Source: CAYZYO01 sp964482585
Lineage (GTDB): Bacteria > Bacillota > Syntrophomonadia > Syntrophomonadales > Syntrophomonadaceae
Assembly: GCA_964482585.1 (NCBI GenBank)
Contig: CAYZYO010000013.1
Coordinates: 1 to 27,196, forward strand
Direction of reading: 5' to 3'
Length of the DNA stretch: 27,196 nucleotides
The stretch's first letter is position 1. The number at the start of each line of letters is the position of its first letter. A model generated the notes under the pieces. The model saw nothing but the letters and a program-made list of their open reading frames with translations. It did not search any database and had not been told where the DNA came from. The translations under genes and the position numbers were made by a program. Of the stretch, positions 17,548 to 24,089 are shown one piece after another.

Positions 17548-18489
17548 ATGGATAATAGAATTGCCGTAGTAGCCTTTGGTGGAAATGCACTTCACCCGGA
17601 ACATCAAGTAGGAACAGTTGAAGAACAAGAGATTAACGCGTCAGAAGCTGGTGCAGCTATTATTGAAATCGTACGGAATGGTTATGAATTAGTGGTTGTG
17701 CATGGCAATGGTCCCCAGGTGGGCAATATGCTTATTCAAGTAGAACGAGCTGCTGACGAGGTTCCCCCCTTACCCTTATATACTTGTGTTGCTTGCACTC
17801 AAGGTTCAATTGGTTTTATGCTGACTAATTCCTTGCGTAAGGAGTGTGAAAAGCTGGGGTTGAACAAAGAGACTGCCACAGTGATGACGACGGTGGTAGT
17901 GGACGGAGACGACCCCGCGTTTCAGAGACCGACCAAGCCGATAGGGCCTTTTTTTAGTGAAAAGCATGCGCAGAAGATGGCGAAAGAAAAGAACTGGCAG
18001 GTAGTTGAAGACAGCGGCCGTGGTTACCGGCGAGTAGTACCATCTCCGGTACCCTCCGATATACTGGAGAAGAAAGTTATTCAACAAATGGTTGAAAATC
18101 ATAATATTGTTATTGCCTGCGGTGGCGGGGGAATCCCAGTGATGCTTGAGGACGGCGAAATAAAAGGGGTAGAGGCAGTTATTGATAAGGATTATGCCTC
18201 CAGCCTGTTAGCTCAGGAAATTGGAGCAGATCTTTATGTAATCCTGACTGGGGTTGCGCAGGTTTCAATTAATTTTGGCAAATCGGACATACAGTACCTG
18301 GATACTATTACCGTTAGTGATGCCAAAAAGTACATGGCTGAAGGGCAGTTTCCACCCGGAAGTATGGGGCCGAAAATAGCAGCTGCCATAAAATTCATTG
18401 AAGCAGGGGGCAAAGAGGTACTCATTACTTCGGCTGTTGAACTGGGTAAAGCTTTGCAGCGGCAAGGTGGAACCTATATTGTCCGGTAA
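17548..18489 (+). CDS. arcC: Carbamate kinase
   Basis: Carbamate kinase interconverts carbamoyl phosphate plus ADP with carbamate plus ATP, usually to gain ATP at the end of arginine or ureide breakdown. The 313-residue protein has the amino-acid-kinase glycine motifs AFGGNALHPE and VVVHGNGPQVGN. Further family segments are CVACTQGSIGFML, GRGYRRVVPSPVP, IACGGGGIPV, VIDKDYASSLLA, ILTGV and PPGSMGPKIAAAI. The start ATG has a strong purine-rich site (AGGGAGAGAGG) immediately upstream. No arginine deiminase, ornithine carbamoyltransferase or transporter gene is next to it, so the source of carbamoyl phosphate is not evident here. Neighbours are unrelated intergenic structure and a regulator. Confidence 0.95.
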   Translation: MDNRIAVVAFGGNALHPEHQVGTVEEQEINASEAGAAIIEIVRNGYELVVVHGNGPQVGNMLIQVERAADEVPPLPLYTCVACTQGSIGFMLTNSLRKECEKLGLNKETATVMTTVVVDGDDPAFQRPTKPIGPFFSEKHAQKMAKEKNWQVVEDSGRGYRRVVPSPVPSDILEKKVIQQMVENHNIVIACGGGGIPVMLEDGEIKGVEAVIDKDYASSLLAQEIGADLYVILTGVAQVSINFGKSDIQYLDTITVSDAKKYMAEGQFPPGSMGPKIAAAIKFIEAGGKEVLITSAVELGKALQRQGGTYIVR

Positions 18490-18579
18490 GGTTTAAATGG
18501 CAGAATGGTTATGTACCGTGGCCCCCGATTCACATACGGAAGTGGCCCAAATTTTAGACCCTTCTACTATGTTCATTTC

Positions 18580-18642
18580 ATCCTCCTTTGCTATGATAAA
18601 AGCTGTTTTATTTCCAGCTTAATCATAGCTCTTTTGGAGGAT
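18580..18642. repeat. Long imperfect hairpin downstream of arcC
   Basis: Three stacked stems make a ~63-base hairpin: ATCCTCC with GGAGGAT (18,580-18,586 / 18,636-18,642), GCTATGAT with ATCATAGC (18,590-18,597 / 18,622-18,629), and AAGCTG with CAGCTT (18,600-18,605 / 18,615-18,620). The loop is nine bases. Neither strand has a T-run after it, so it does not look like a standard terminator for arcC. Confidence 0.5.
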
Positions 18643-18708
18643 TGTGGTAAATACTGTTCAATCTTATTTGTTGTTTTCTGTTCATTTTAGTTTATCAGTT
18701 ACAGTAGC

Positions 18709-18843
18709 ACCCCTCTGGTAAAATTTTAAAGGCGGAAACCCGCCTAAATCATAGAGCAGGATGTTTTTGGCAAATAAAAGGGAGTCCAGAGGGTGTAGGG
18801 GTTCTCATGTAAAGAGAATCGTGGAATAAATGCGGACTCTCTT
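18709..18843. other. Structured non-coding stretch, candidate RNA element
   Basis: Several complementary segments are packed into 135 bases without a gene. CCCTCTGG (18,711-18,718) pairs with CCAGAGGG (18,786-18,793) around an inner AGGCGG/CCGCCT hairpin (18,730-18,745). AAGGGAGTCC (18,778-18,787) pairs with GGACTCTCTT (18,834-18,843, one G-T pair) around an inner TTCTC/GAGAA hairpin (18,802-18,818). The two long stems share bases 18,786-18,787, so they compete. I do not recognise a known riboswitch class, and the strand is unknown. The rest of 18,490-18,962 shows no coding signal. Confidence 0.3.
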
Positions 18844-18962
18844 ATTAAAGAAAATTTTTACTCTTAAGATAATAGCCAAAATGGGCACAAAGTTTATATA
18901 GTCTGATGATCTATAAGGATATTCTCCAGAATTGAGGGTTTAAGGCTCTCCTTAGATAAGTT

Positions 18963-19361
18963 TCATGATTTTTTCTTATTTTTGTAATTATATAATTGGA
19001 ATATTATCATTAAAATTCCTTGCTGCATTATCTCAATCTTCTCTTCGTTTGTTATTTCACCTTGCCTTTCTGCTTTATCAACATCTTCTAAAGTCTGGTT
19101 TAGTATCTTTCTTATCTCGTGTTCCGATAACTGAATACAAGGTTCTTTATGATTACGAATATTACTTATGCCATACAGATAATCAATAGAACAATTAAAT
19201 AATTCAGATAGTTTTATTATCGTATCTGCATCTGGCTTTCGTACCCCTTTTTCGTATTTACCTATTGTTTGTCCGGTTACTCCCAAAATAGTACCAAGAT
19301 GCTTTTTAGTCCAACCTTTTCTTTTTCTCTCGTCTGTGAGCCTTTTGCAAAATATATTCAA
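18963..19361 (-). CDS. XRE-family helix-turn-helix transcriptional regulator
   Basis: This 132-residue protein has an N-terminal Cro/C1-type DNA-binding domain at about residues 4-61: RLTDERKRKGWTKKHLGTIL, then GVTGQTIGKYEKGVRKPD, then LSELFNCSIDYLYG. The last segment is the standard end of the XRE fold in small Firmicutes repressors. The C-terminal half is charged and helical (LSEHEIRKILNQTLEDVDKA) and ends in a lysine-rich tail. The start is TTG (19,361), supported by AAAGGAA about ten bases upstream and by the N-terminus. It is divergent from a kinase remnant. Phage and mobile-element repressors often look like this, but no phage genes surround it. Confidence 0.85.
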   Translation of the reverse strand: MNIFCKRLTDERKRKGWTKKHLGTILGVTGQTIGKYEKGVRKPDADTIIKLSELFNCSIDYLYGISNIRNHKEPCIQLSEHEIRKILNQTLEDVDKAERQGEITNEEKIEIMQQGILMIIFQLYNYKNKKKS

Positions 19362-19484
19362 TACAGATCAATTCCTTTATTTATGTAATATACAGAATCG
19401 TACCAATTAATAGGAAAATAGTCATAAAATGAGCCAAAAAATCTAATAATGTATTGCTATGTTCGTAACGGCACGTTATAATAA

Positions 19485-20117
19485 TATGATAACAATGGCA
19501 ACATAGTAGGTGCCATTGAGATTATCCGTGACATCAACGAGTATAAACAAATTGCAGAAAAAATAAACCTACTAGATAGATTAAATTTAGTAGGTCAAAT
19601 GGCTGCCAATATAGGTCATGAGATCAGAAACCCAATAACTACTGTACGCGGTTTCCTTCAAATACTGCGTGAAGACACAGATAATGCAGATAATATTGAA
19701 TACTATGATATTATGATTGAAGAGCTAGATAGTGCTAATTCTATAATTACGCAGTTTCTTGCTCTAGCTCATGACAAAATAGTAGTCTTAAAAAGACAAA
19801 ATCTCAACTCCATAATTGAAAGCATATTACCATTAATCACGGCCAATGCCATACCTTCTGACAAATACATAAAACTAGAATTACAGAAAGTTCCTGACTT
19901 ATTATTGGATGAAAGTGAAATTTACCAGCTTTTACTCAACATGGTTAATAATAGCGTCGATGCTATGTTGCCAGGTGGAATTGTAACTATAGGAACATTT
20001 ATGGAAGGTAAAAGTGTAGTTTTGTCTATAAAGGATGAGGGTAAAGGCATTCCCCAAGAAGTGCTTGATAACATAGGTACTCCTTTTAATACTACCAAAG
20101 AGAATGGAACAGGTTAG
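19485..20117 (+). pseudogene. Sensor histidine kinase remnant, truncated at both ends
   Basis: The open frame begins without a start signal at the tail of a PAS domain (YDNNGNIVGAIEIIRDINEY). It runs through an intact dimerisation/phosphoacceptor helix (H-box in NIGHEIRNPITTVRGFLQIL) and an ATPase domain with N-box NMVNNSVDAM and G1 box DEGKGIP. It stops at FNTTKENGTG, exactly where the G2 box GTGLGL should continue. Neither the sensor part nor the last part of the ATP lid is present. An ATG at 19,599 could start a 172-residue product, but it would still lack the final ATP-binding motif. Family members with this H-box are typical of sporulation-type kinases in Firmicutes. A degraded gene is the simplest reading. 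Confidence 0.75.
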
Positions 20118-20623
20118 TATCCTTAGTTTTTTAGTTGAGAGGGGCTCTGCGACTGGGTATTTATTGCGCGAAAATATTTTATAACAATTTACTTCTAATA
20201 ATATTCCGTACATCAAGGGGGCACAAGAGGGTTAGGGCATTGGTTTTGAGGGCAAAAGTTTTGATTTTGAAGTGAAATTGAGCAAAAACCAGACTAAAAA
20301 TGTGTATTTTATAGCCTGCTTGAAGATAAAATTGTGTTACACACCTCTGTGCATATTCAACTTATGGATGTCTTAGACTTAATTAAGAATTCCAGTATGT
20401 TAATAACATAACTACAATAATATTTCGTAAAATTGGCGATTTCTATCGCTTGAACTACGCTTTATCCATATTTGATTCTGCCTATTAGGCTAATAACACG
20501 AAGCCCGGATAAGTCATGAGATACTAATTATTTATTTACTCTTACATTGGGGAGGAAGAATCATTGCCATTATCAAATTAGCGGATTCTTTAAGATATTA
20601 ACGAATTTTAAAGTGGTATCAAT
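20118..20623. other. Gene-poor intergenic stretch
   Basis: About 500 bases between the kinase remnant and the aldolase promoter. I find no convincing gene, tRNA or riboswitch. A 46-codon open frame on the plus strand (20,236-20,376) has no start codon or ribosome binding site and matches nothing I know. Further short frames directly after the kinase stop may be decayed kinase sequence. Confidence 0.4.
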
Positions 20624-20632
20624 TGGTATAAT
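20624..20632 (+). promoter_or_regulatory. Extended -10 promoter of the aldolase gene
   Basis: TGGTATAAT is a consensus extended -10 element (TG, one base, TATAAT at 20,627-20,632). The -35 region 17 bases upstream (AATTTT) is poor, as is usual for extended -10 promoters. The aldolase ATG lies 43 bases downstream behind AAAAGGAG. Confidence 0.65.
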
Positions 20633-20674
20633 ATAAAATGTAATCTGAATTACTTTTAAAAGGAGCTGGAAAAG

Positions 20675-21604
20675 ATGCCAATCGTAACTTCAACTGAAAT
20701 GTTTAAAAAGGCTTATGAAGGTGGCTATGCAATCGGAGCATTTAATGTCAATAACATGGAGATCATTCAGGGGATCACTGAAGCCGCCAAAGAAGAGAAT
20801 GCGCCGCTGATATTGCAAGTTTCTGCCGGGGCCAGGAAATATGCCAATCATACCTACCTGATGAAACTGATTGAGGCTGCTGTAATAGAAACCGGACTGC
20901 CGATTTGCGTACACTTGGATCACGGCGACACCTTTGAACTGTGTAAATCATGTATCGATGGAGGTTTTACTTCCGTAATGATAGACGGTTCACATTTCTC
21001 CCTTACGGAAAACATCAAGCTCACCAAGCAGGTGGTTGATTATGCCCATGACAAGGGTGTAGTGGTTGAAGGAGAACTGGGCAGACTGGCAGGTGTAGAA
21101 GATGAGGTGAACGTATCTGCCAAGGACTCTTCCTATACCGCCCCGGATGAGGTTGAGGAATTTGTTGCCAAAACAGGTGTGGATTCTCTCGCCATTGCCA
21201 TTGGAACCAGTCACGGTGCATTTAAATTCAAAGGTCAGGCGAGCCTGCGGTTTGACATTCTGGAAGAAGTTCAAAGAAGACTGCCGGGGTTCCCAATCGT
21301 TCTTCACGGTGCTTCCTCAGTTATTCCTGAATTTGTAGATATGATCAACACTTATGGCGGCAAAATGTCCGGAGCCCAGGGAGTGCCTGAAGACATGCTC
21401 AGAAAAGCCGCTTCCTTGGCCGTATGCAAAATTAACATCGATTCTGATTTACGGCTGGCTATGACCGGAACCGTCAGAAAGTATTTAGCTGAAGACCCTG
21501 CAGAATTCGATCCCCGGAAATATCTGGGACCGGCCCGAGAGGCCATAAAACAATTGGTCAAAAACAAAATTGTCAATGTATTGGGCTGCAACGGAAGGGC
21601 ATAG
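20675..21604 (+). CDS. fba: Class II fructose-bisphosphate aldolase
   Basis: This zinc-dependent aldolase interconverts fructose 1,6-bisphosphate with dihydroxyacetone phosphate and glyceraldehyde 3-phosphate. The 309-residue protein has YAIGAFNVNNMEI near the N-terminus and VHLDHGD with D82 and zinc ligand H83. VVVEGELGRLAGVED, AIGTSHGAFKFKG, VLHGASSV and KINIDSDLR complete the family set. Tagatose-bisphosphate aldolase is a close relative and cannot be fully excluded, though the overall segments fit fructose-bisphosphate aldolase. Codon use is visibly richer in G and C at third positions than in most neighbours, consistent with high expression or separate origin. It forms its own transcription unit, with an extended -10 promoter and a strong terminator. 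Confidence 0.94.
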   Translation: MPIVTSTEMFKKAYEGGYAIGAFNVNNMEIIQGITEAAKEENAPLILQVSAGARKYANHTYLMKLIEAAVIETGLPICVHLDHGDTFELCKSCIDGGFTSVMIDGSHFSLTENIKLTKQVVDYAHDKGVVVEGELGRLAGVEDEVNVSAKDSSYTAPDEVEEFVAKTGVDSLAIAIGTSHGAFKFKGQASLRFDILEEVQRRLPGFPIVLHGASSVIPEFVDMINTYGGKMSGAQGVPEDMLRKAASLAVCKINIDSDLRLAMTGTVRKYLAEDPAEFDPRKYLGPAREAIKQLVKNKIVNVLGCNGRA

Positions 21605-21657
21605 AAAATGCTGAGAGGATTCTTTCCGCTTGATAAATTTTAATATATCATTCAACG

Positions 21658-21692
21658 GCTCGCTGGAGATTTGTCTTCTGCGAGCTTTTTTT
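21658..21692 (+). terminator. Intrinsic terminator after the aldolase gene
   Basis: GCTCGC (21,658-21,663) pairs with GCGAGC (21,680-21,685). The stem extends inward to about 12 bp with one mismatch around a TTTG loop, and seven T residues follow (21,686-21,692). Confidence 0.9.
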
Positions 21693-21702
21693 ATCCGGTT
21701 TG

Positions 21703-22065
21703 TTAAATCCTGTTTTCAGCCTTTCCATAAATAGTAGGTAAAAGGACGTTATCCAGCACCGTGGTTCGAGCCAGGAGATTGAACTGCTGAAAAACAAAGC
21801 CTATCTGTTGATTACGGATAGAAGCCTGTCTACCTGCACTTAGCCTACGTACATCTACGCCTTCCAGGAGGTATTGTCCACTGCTGGGTTTATCAAGTAA
21901 CCCCAGAATATTCATCAGGGTAGATTTACCCGAACCCGATGGCCCCATAATAGCAGTGAAGCCAACTTTTGCAATAGTTAAATTTATGCCTTTTAATGCT
22001 GCAGTGTCTTCGTCGCCAATTCTGTAAATCTTTTTTATGTCTTTTAATTCTATTAAATTGTTCAT
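21703..22065 (-). pseudogene. Truncated ABC transporter ATP-binding protein (MacB/LolD type)
   Basis: The 120-residue frame carries the first half of an ABC ATPase: IELKDIKKIYRIGDEDTAAL, Walker A GPSGSGKST, and the Q-loop IGFVFQQFNLL. It ends at LPTIYGKAENRI, before the LSGGQ signature, Walker B and H-loop, none of which occur downstream. Without these it cannot hydrolyse ATP. It lies 11 bases downstream of a MarR gene in the same direction, with a ribosome binding site (AGAGGG) before the ATG. This fits a former MarR-regulated exporter operon whose distal part, including the permease, was lost. The break falls about ten bases beyond the aldolase terminator. Confidence 0.85.
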
Positions 22066-22076
22066 GTTTTATCCCT

Positions 22077-22523
22077 CTATTCTTTAAAAGTTGAATTATT
22101 GACAATTATCTTCAATAAGAGATCTCGAAAAATCTTCAATTCCTGGTCATTCAAGGGGTTAAATACTTTAGACATATTCTTAATATGAAACTGTTGAAAC
22201 TCCTGCAATTTGCTCTGGCCTTCCTCCGGGAGGCTGCTTATCATTGCCCTGCGGTCGCTGGGATTGGCTTCTCTGGTTACAAAACCGGATTTTACCAAAC
22301 TATCTACAAACTGAGTTACCGCACTGCGGGAAACCTGCATAACTTCCGCTATATCTGTGATATCTAGACTGCCGCGATTAGCTATGGTATGCAGCACGAT
22401 TCCTTGAGCTGGTGGAATGCCAAAATCAGCCGGCGAATAGTTTTTCTGCTTGAACATCATCTGCTGTATAGAGTTTATATTTTCGAATATCTCTCGGATA
22501 GCAAAGTCTCTGTTTTGCTCCAT
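22077..22523 (-). CDS. MarR-family transcriptional regulator
   Basis: This is a winged helix-turn-helix regulator of 148 residues, usual for MarR proteins that bind as dimers and control nearby efflux genes. The DNA-binding helices are in SLDITDIAEVMQVSRSAVTQ, and the wing is FVTREANPSDRRAM with the conserved DRR. Helices at both ends would form the dimer interface. I used the ATG at 22,523, which has GCGAGGAA a few bases upstream; a TTG five codons earlier lies over that site. Its presumed target operon is reduced to the truncated ABC ATPase immediately downstream, so it may be an orphan or may repress itself only. Confidence 0.88.
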   Translation of the reverse strand: MEQNRDFAIREIFENINSIQQMMFKQKNYSPADFGIPPAQGIVLHTIANRGSLDITDIAEVMQVSRSAVTQFVDSLVKSGFVTREANPSDRRAMISSLPEEGQSKLQEFQQFHIKNMSKVFNPLNDQELKIFRDLLLKIIVNNSTFKE

Positions 22524-22596
22524 AAAAATTCCTCGCAATTGTTAAGATGCTTATATATTAAATTTCTTGACTATTCATTCAAGCCTGACCCCATCT

Positions 22597-22895
22597 GCTA
22601 CTGTCATAGTAGATAATCCCGTTGGCCGTGCATCAAGCGAACACGTCCTCGATCCGGTATTCTTCATAGCTGAGCAGCTGGGTTCCAGATCATCGCATTA
22701 ACTGCACTGGCGGAAGGAAAATTCGTACGTAATTACTTCCCGGTAGTATACAGCTGCCGCCTGCGACTGGCTACAGGTGGAGATAAGTACATTATGACCA
22801 GCGAAAAAGAAAGCAAGCATGCTTTTTTCCTGGATAAAGACCCGGCGGCATTAAAACGCCTGGGCGAACACGAGCAGCTAGAACTCTTTGGATAA
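22597..22895 (+). pseudogene. C-terminal remnant of an SMC/SbcC-like P-loop ATPase, frameshifted
   Basis: Two overlapping frames make one continuous protein tail if a single T is restored at 22,683-22,684. The first frame reads VIVDNPVGRASSEHVLDP then VFFIAEQLG. The second continues FQIIALTALAEGKFVRNYFP and ends HEQLELFG and stop (22,893-22,895). The VDNP...HVLDP...IALTA arrangement looks like the Walker B, D-loop and switch-strand end of large coiled-coil SMC/SbcC/MukB-like ATPases. I recall similar tails but cannot search. No start, no upstream coding sequence and no Walker A are present. Base composition is richer in G and C than the neighbours. The fragment, the frameshift and the missing body make this a relic. 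Confidence 0.6.
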
Positions 22896-22973
22896 GGGGC
22901 AGGTGTCCAAGTGTCAAGCGTTCCTGTTACTGAAGTGGAAGGAGTTTGAAGTATTCACTAACCCTACCTTCTA

Positions 22974-23024
22974 TTGACGCACCTCTCAAAATATTGATAT
23001 AATATAACAACAAAATTTGAGAGG
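22974..23024 (+). promoter_or_regulatory. Toxin-antitoxin promoter with operator palindrome
   Basis: TTGACG (22,974-22,979) and TATAAT (22,998-23,003) are 18 bases apart, and TG precedes the -10 to give an extended form. CCTCTCAAA (22,982-22,990) and TTTGAGAGG (23,016-23,024) are perfect inverse complements bracketing the -10. A repressor bound here would block the promoter, as expected for autoregulation by the antitoxin or the complex. The antitoxin's GGAGG follows directly (23,027-23,031). Confidence 0.7.
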
Positions 23025-23039
23025 CAGGAGGTTATAATT

Positions 23040-23312
23040 ATGCCAAGTATTAGACCTATTTCGGATTTAAGAAATAATGCAAATGCAATATCAGAATATT
23101 GTCATAAGACAAGAGAACCAGTCTATATTACTAAAAACGGCGTAGGAGATATGGTAGTAATGAGTGTTGAGACTTATGAACGTCAGCAAGCACTCATTGA
23201 TTTATATACAAAGTTGGCAGAAGCTGAGGAAGAAATCGCAAATGGAGTTGAGGGCGAAGATTTTTTTGAAGTTGCAAAGAAGTTAAGGAACAGTGTACAT
23301 GGAAATCTATAA
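23040..23312 (+). CDS. Type II antitoxin, Phd/YefM family
   Basis: This 90-residue protein begins with the Phd/YefM signature: IRPISDLRNNANAISEYCH, then EPVYITKNGVGDMVVMS, then VETYER. In this family the N-terminal half folds as a DNA-binding dimer and the C-terminal helix wraps the toxin. The C-terminal part here (LYTKLAEAEEEIANGVEGED) is acidic and helical, as expected. It is preceded by AGGAGG nine bases before the ATG. Its end overlaps the toxin start by 14 bases, the normal antitoxin-first layout. The palindrome over the promoter is a natural operator for it. Confidence 0.9.
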   Translation: MPSIRPISDLRNNANAISEYCHKTREPVYITKNGVGDMVVMSVETYERQQALIDLYTKLAEAEEEIANGVEGEDFFEVAKKLRNSVHGNL

Positions 23313-23601
23313 TATTAAAATATATCCGGTTGCAAAGCGTGACTTGAGAGAAATCATAGATTATTTAAATACCCTGTCACCAGATGCAGCCATAAGATAC
23401 TATGATTTAATTATTAGTAAAATTAGTAGTCTGACAACGATGCCATATAGATGTCCACAAGTGCGTAATTCTGTTTTAAAATCAAAAGGTTACAGGTTTT
23501 TAGTAGTTGATAACTATATTGTATTTTTTGTTGTTCAAGATGAAACCGTACAGATAAGGCGAATATTGTATAACAAGCAGAATTATGAGAACTTATTATA
23601 G
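23299..23601 (+). CDS. Type II toxin, RelE/ParE family
   Basis: This 100-residue protein has the RelE/ParE fold pattern. IKIYPVAKRDLREIIDYL forms the first strand and helix, and ISSLTTMPYRCPQV the helix-turn. The final sheet is YRFLVVDNYIVFFVVQ, then VQIRRILYNKQNYENLL. RelE-group members cleave mRNA on the ribosome, whereas ParE members poison gyrase; the sequence does not tell which. I used the ATG at 23,299, with AAGGA about ten bases upstream; a GTG at 23,293 is also possible. All core segments are present, so the module appears intact. A GGGCAA/TTGCCC hairpin (23,623-23,643) follows. Confidence 0.88.
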   Translation: MEIYNIKIYPVAKRDLREIIDYLNTLSPDAAIRYYDLIISKISSLTTMPYRCPQVRNSVLKSKGYRFLVVDNYIVFFVVQDETVQIRRILYNKQNYENLL

Positions 23602-23644
23602 GAATACAGAGACGTTCTTTCCTGGGCAAACCAATGTCTTGCCC

Positions 23645-23870
23645 TTAAGCCTGCCTCTCTTTTTCATTCAGGAAGAACATTACTGATTTTATTGCTTCTA
23701 TATTATCTTCCCGATGTGGTTTTACCAGCATTTCGGCTTCAGTTATTACCGAAATACTAGACTTCAGGCGACCAATTTCTATTATTTCAAACAGGGGGAG
23801 CTAATAGATCGACGAATTTGGAAACGCCGTCAAGAAAGTAGATTATAGTATTGGTGTCGAGTGTAATATT
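23645..23870 (-). pseudogene. PIN-domain toxin (VapC-like) remnant, frameshifted and truncated
   Basis: On the minus strand, from 23,870, the frame reads ITLDTNTIIYFLDGVSKFVD, then LLAP. After a one-base slip in a run of five G residues (plus strand 23,794-23,798) it continues PLFEIIEIGRLKSSISVITE, then AEMLVKP, then MFFLNEKERQA and stop. This is the start of a PIN-domain ribonuclease: LDTN with the first catalytic Asp and TEAE with the conserved Glu. The second half of the domain, with the remaining acidic residues (usually D.LI.ATA), is missing. No start codon is seen. With four Gs instead of five the frame would be continuous, but the protein would still be truncated. It lies antisense and tail-to-tail with the intact toxin gene. 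Confidence 0.65.
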
Positions 23871-23900
23871 AGTATGTGTAGAGAGGTTCTATGAATTGAT

Positions 23901-23963
23901 CTACTTTTGCCATGAGGTACGTTCCGTTTCTACGTAATTATCTGCCTCGGTGGTGTTCTTTTC
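23901..23963 (-). pseudogene. Possible antitoxin C-terminal fragment upstream of the PIN remnant
   Basis: A short open stretch on the minus strand reads EKNTTEADNYVETERTSWQK and stop, about 30 bases before the PIN remnant. Position and the SW-ending tail fit the C-terminus of an antitoxin that once preceded the PIN toxin. An in-frame stop lies just upstream and nothing else of the gene is left. Evidence is weak. The rest of 23,602-24,089 contains no other coding signal that I can see. Confidence 0.25.
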
Positions 23964-24089
23964 CTACAATCCCCGGGTAACACCCAGAAAAGATTGGGTT
24001 AAGTTCTCTGGCCTGACTCCTTTCTTTCAGGGAAAAAATACCTTAAAATTAAATAGAACTTTAAATTACTTGTTTAAGAGGAGATTATA

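Noticed and set aside
18709..18843. Known riboswitch (c-di-GMP, cobalamin, THF, preQ1, fluoride)
   Set aside because: I compared by eye with remembered consensus motifs and none fitted, and no gene in the right position would be controlled.
20236..20376. 46-codon open stretch on the plus strand
   Set aside because: No start codon, no ribosome site, in AT-rich DNA, and no family resemblance.
24001..24089. Terminator or att site just before the PLD-helicase gene
   Set aside because: Only a weak ACCCA/TGGGT hairpin just upstream (about 23,983) with no T-run; no direct repeat or integrase was found to support an attachment site.
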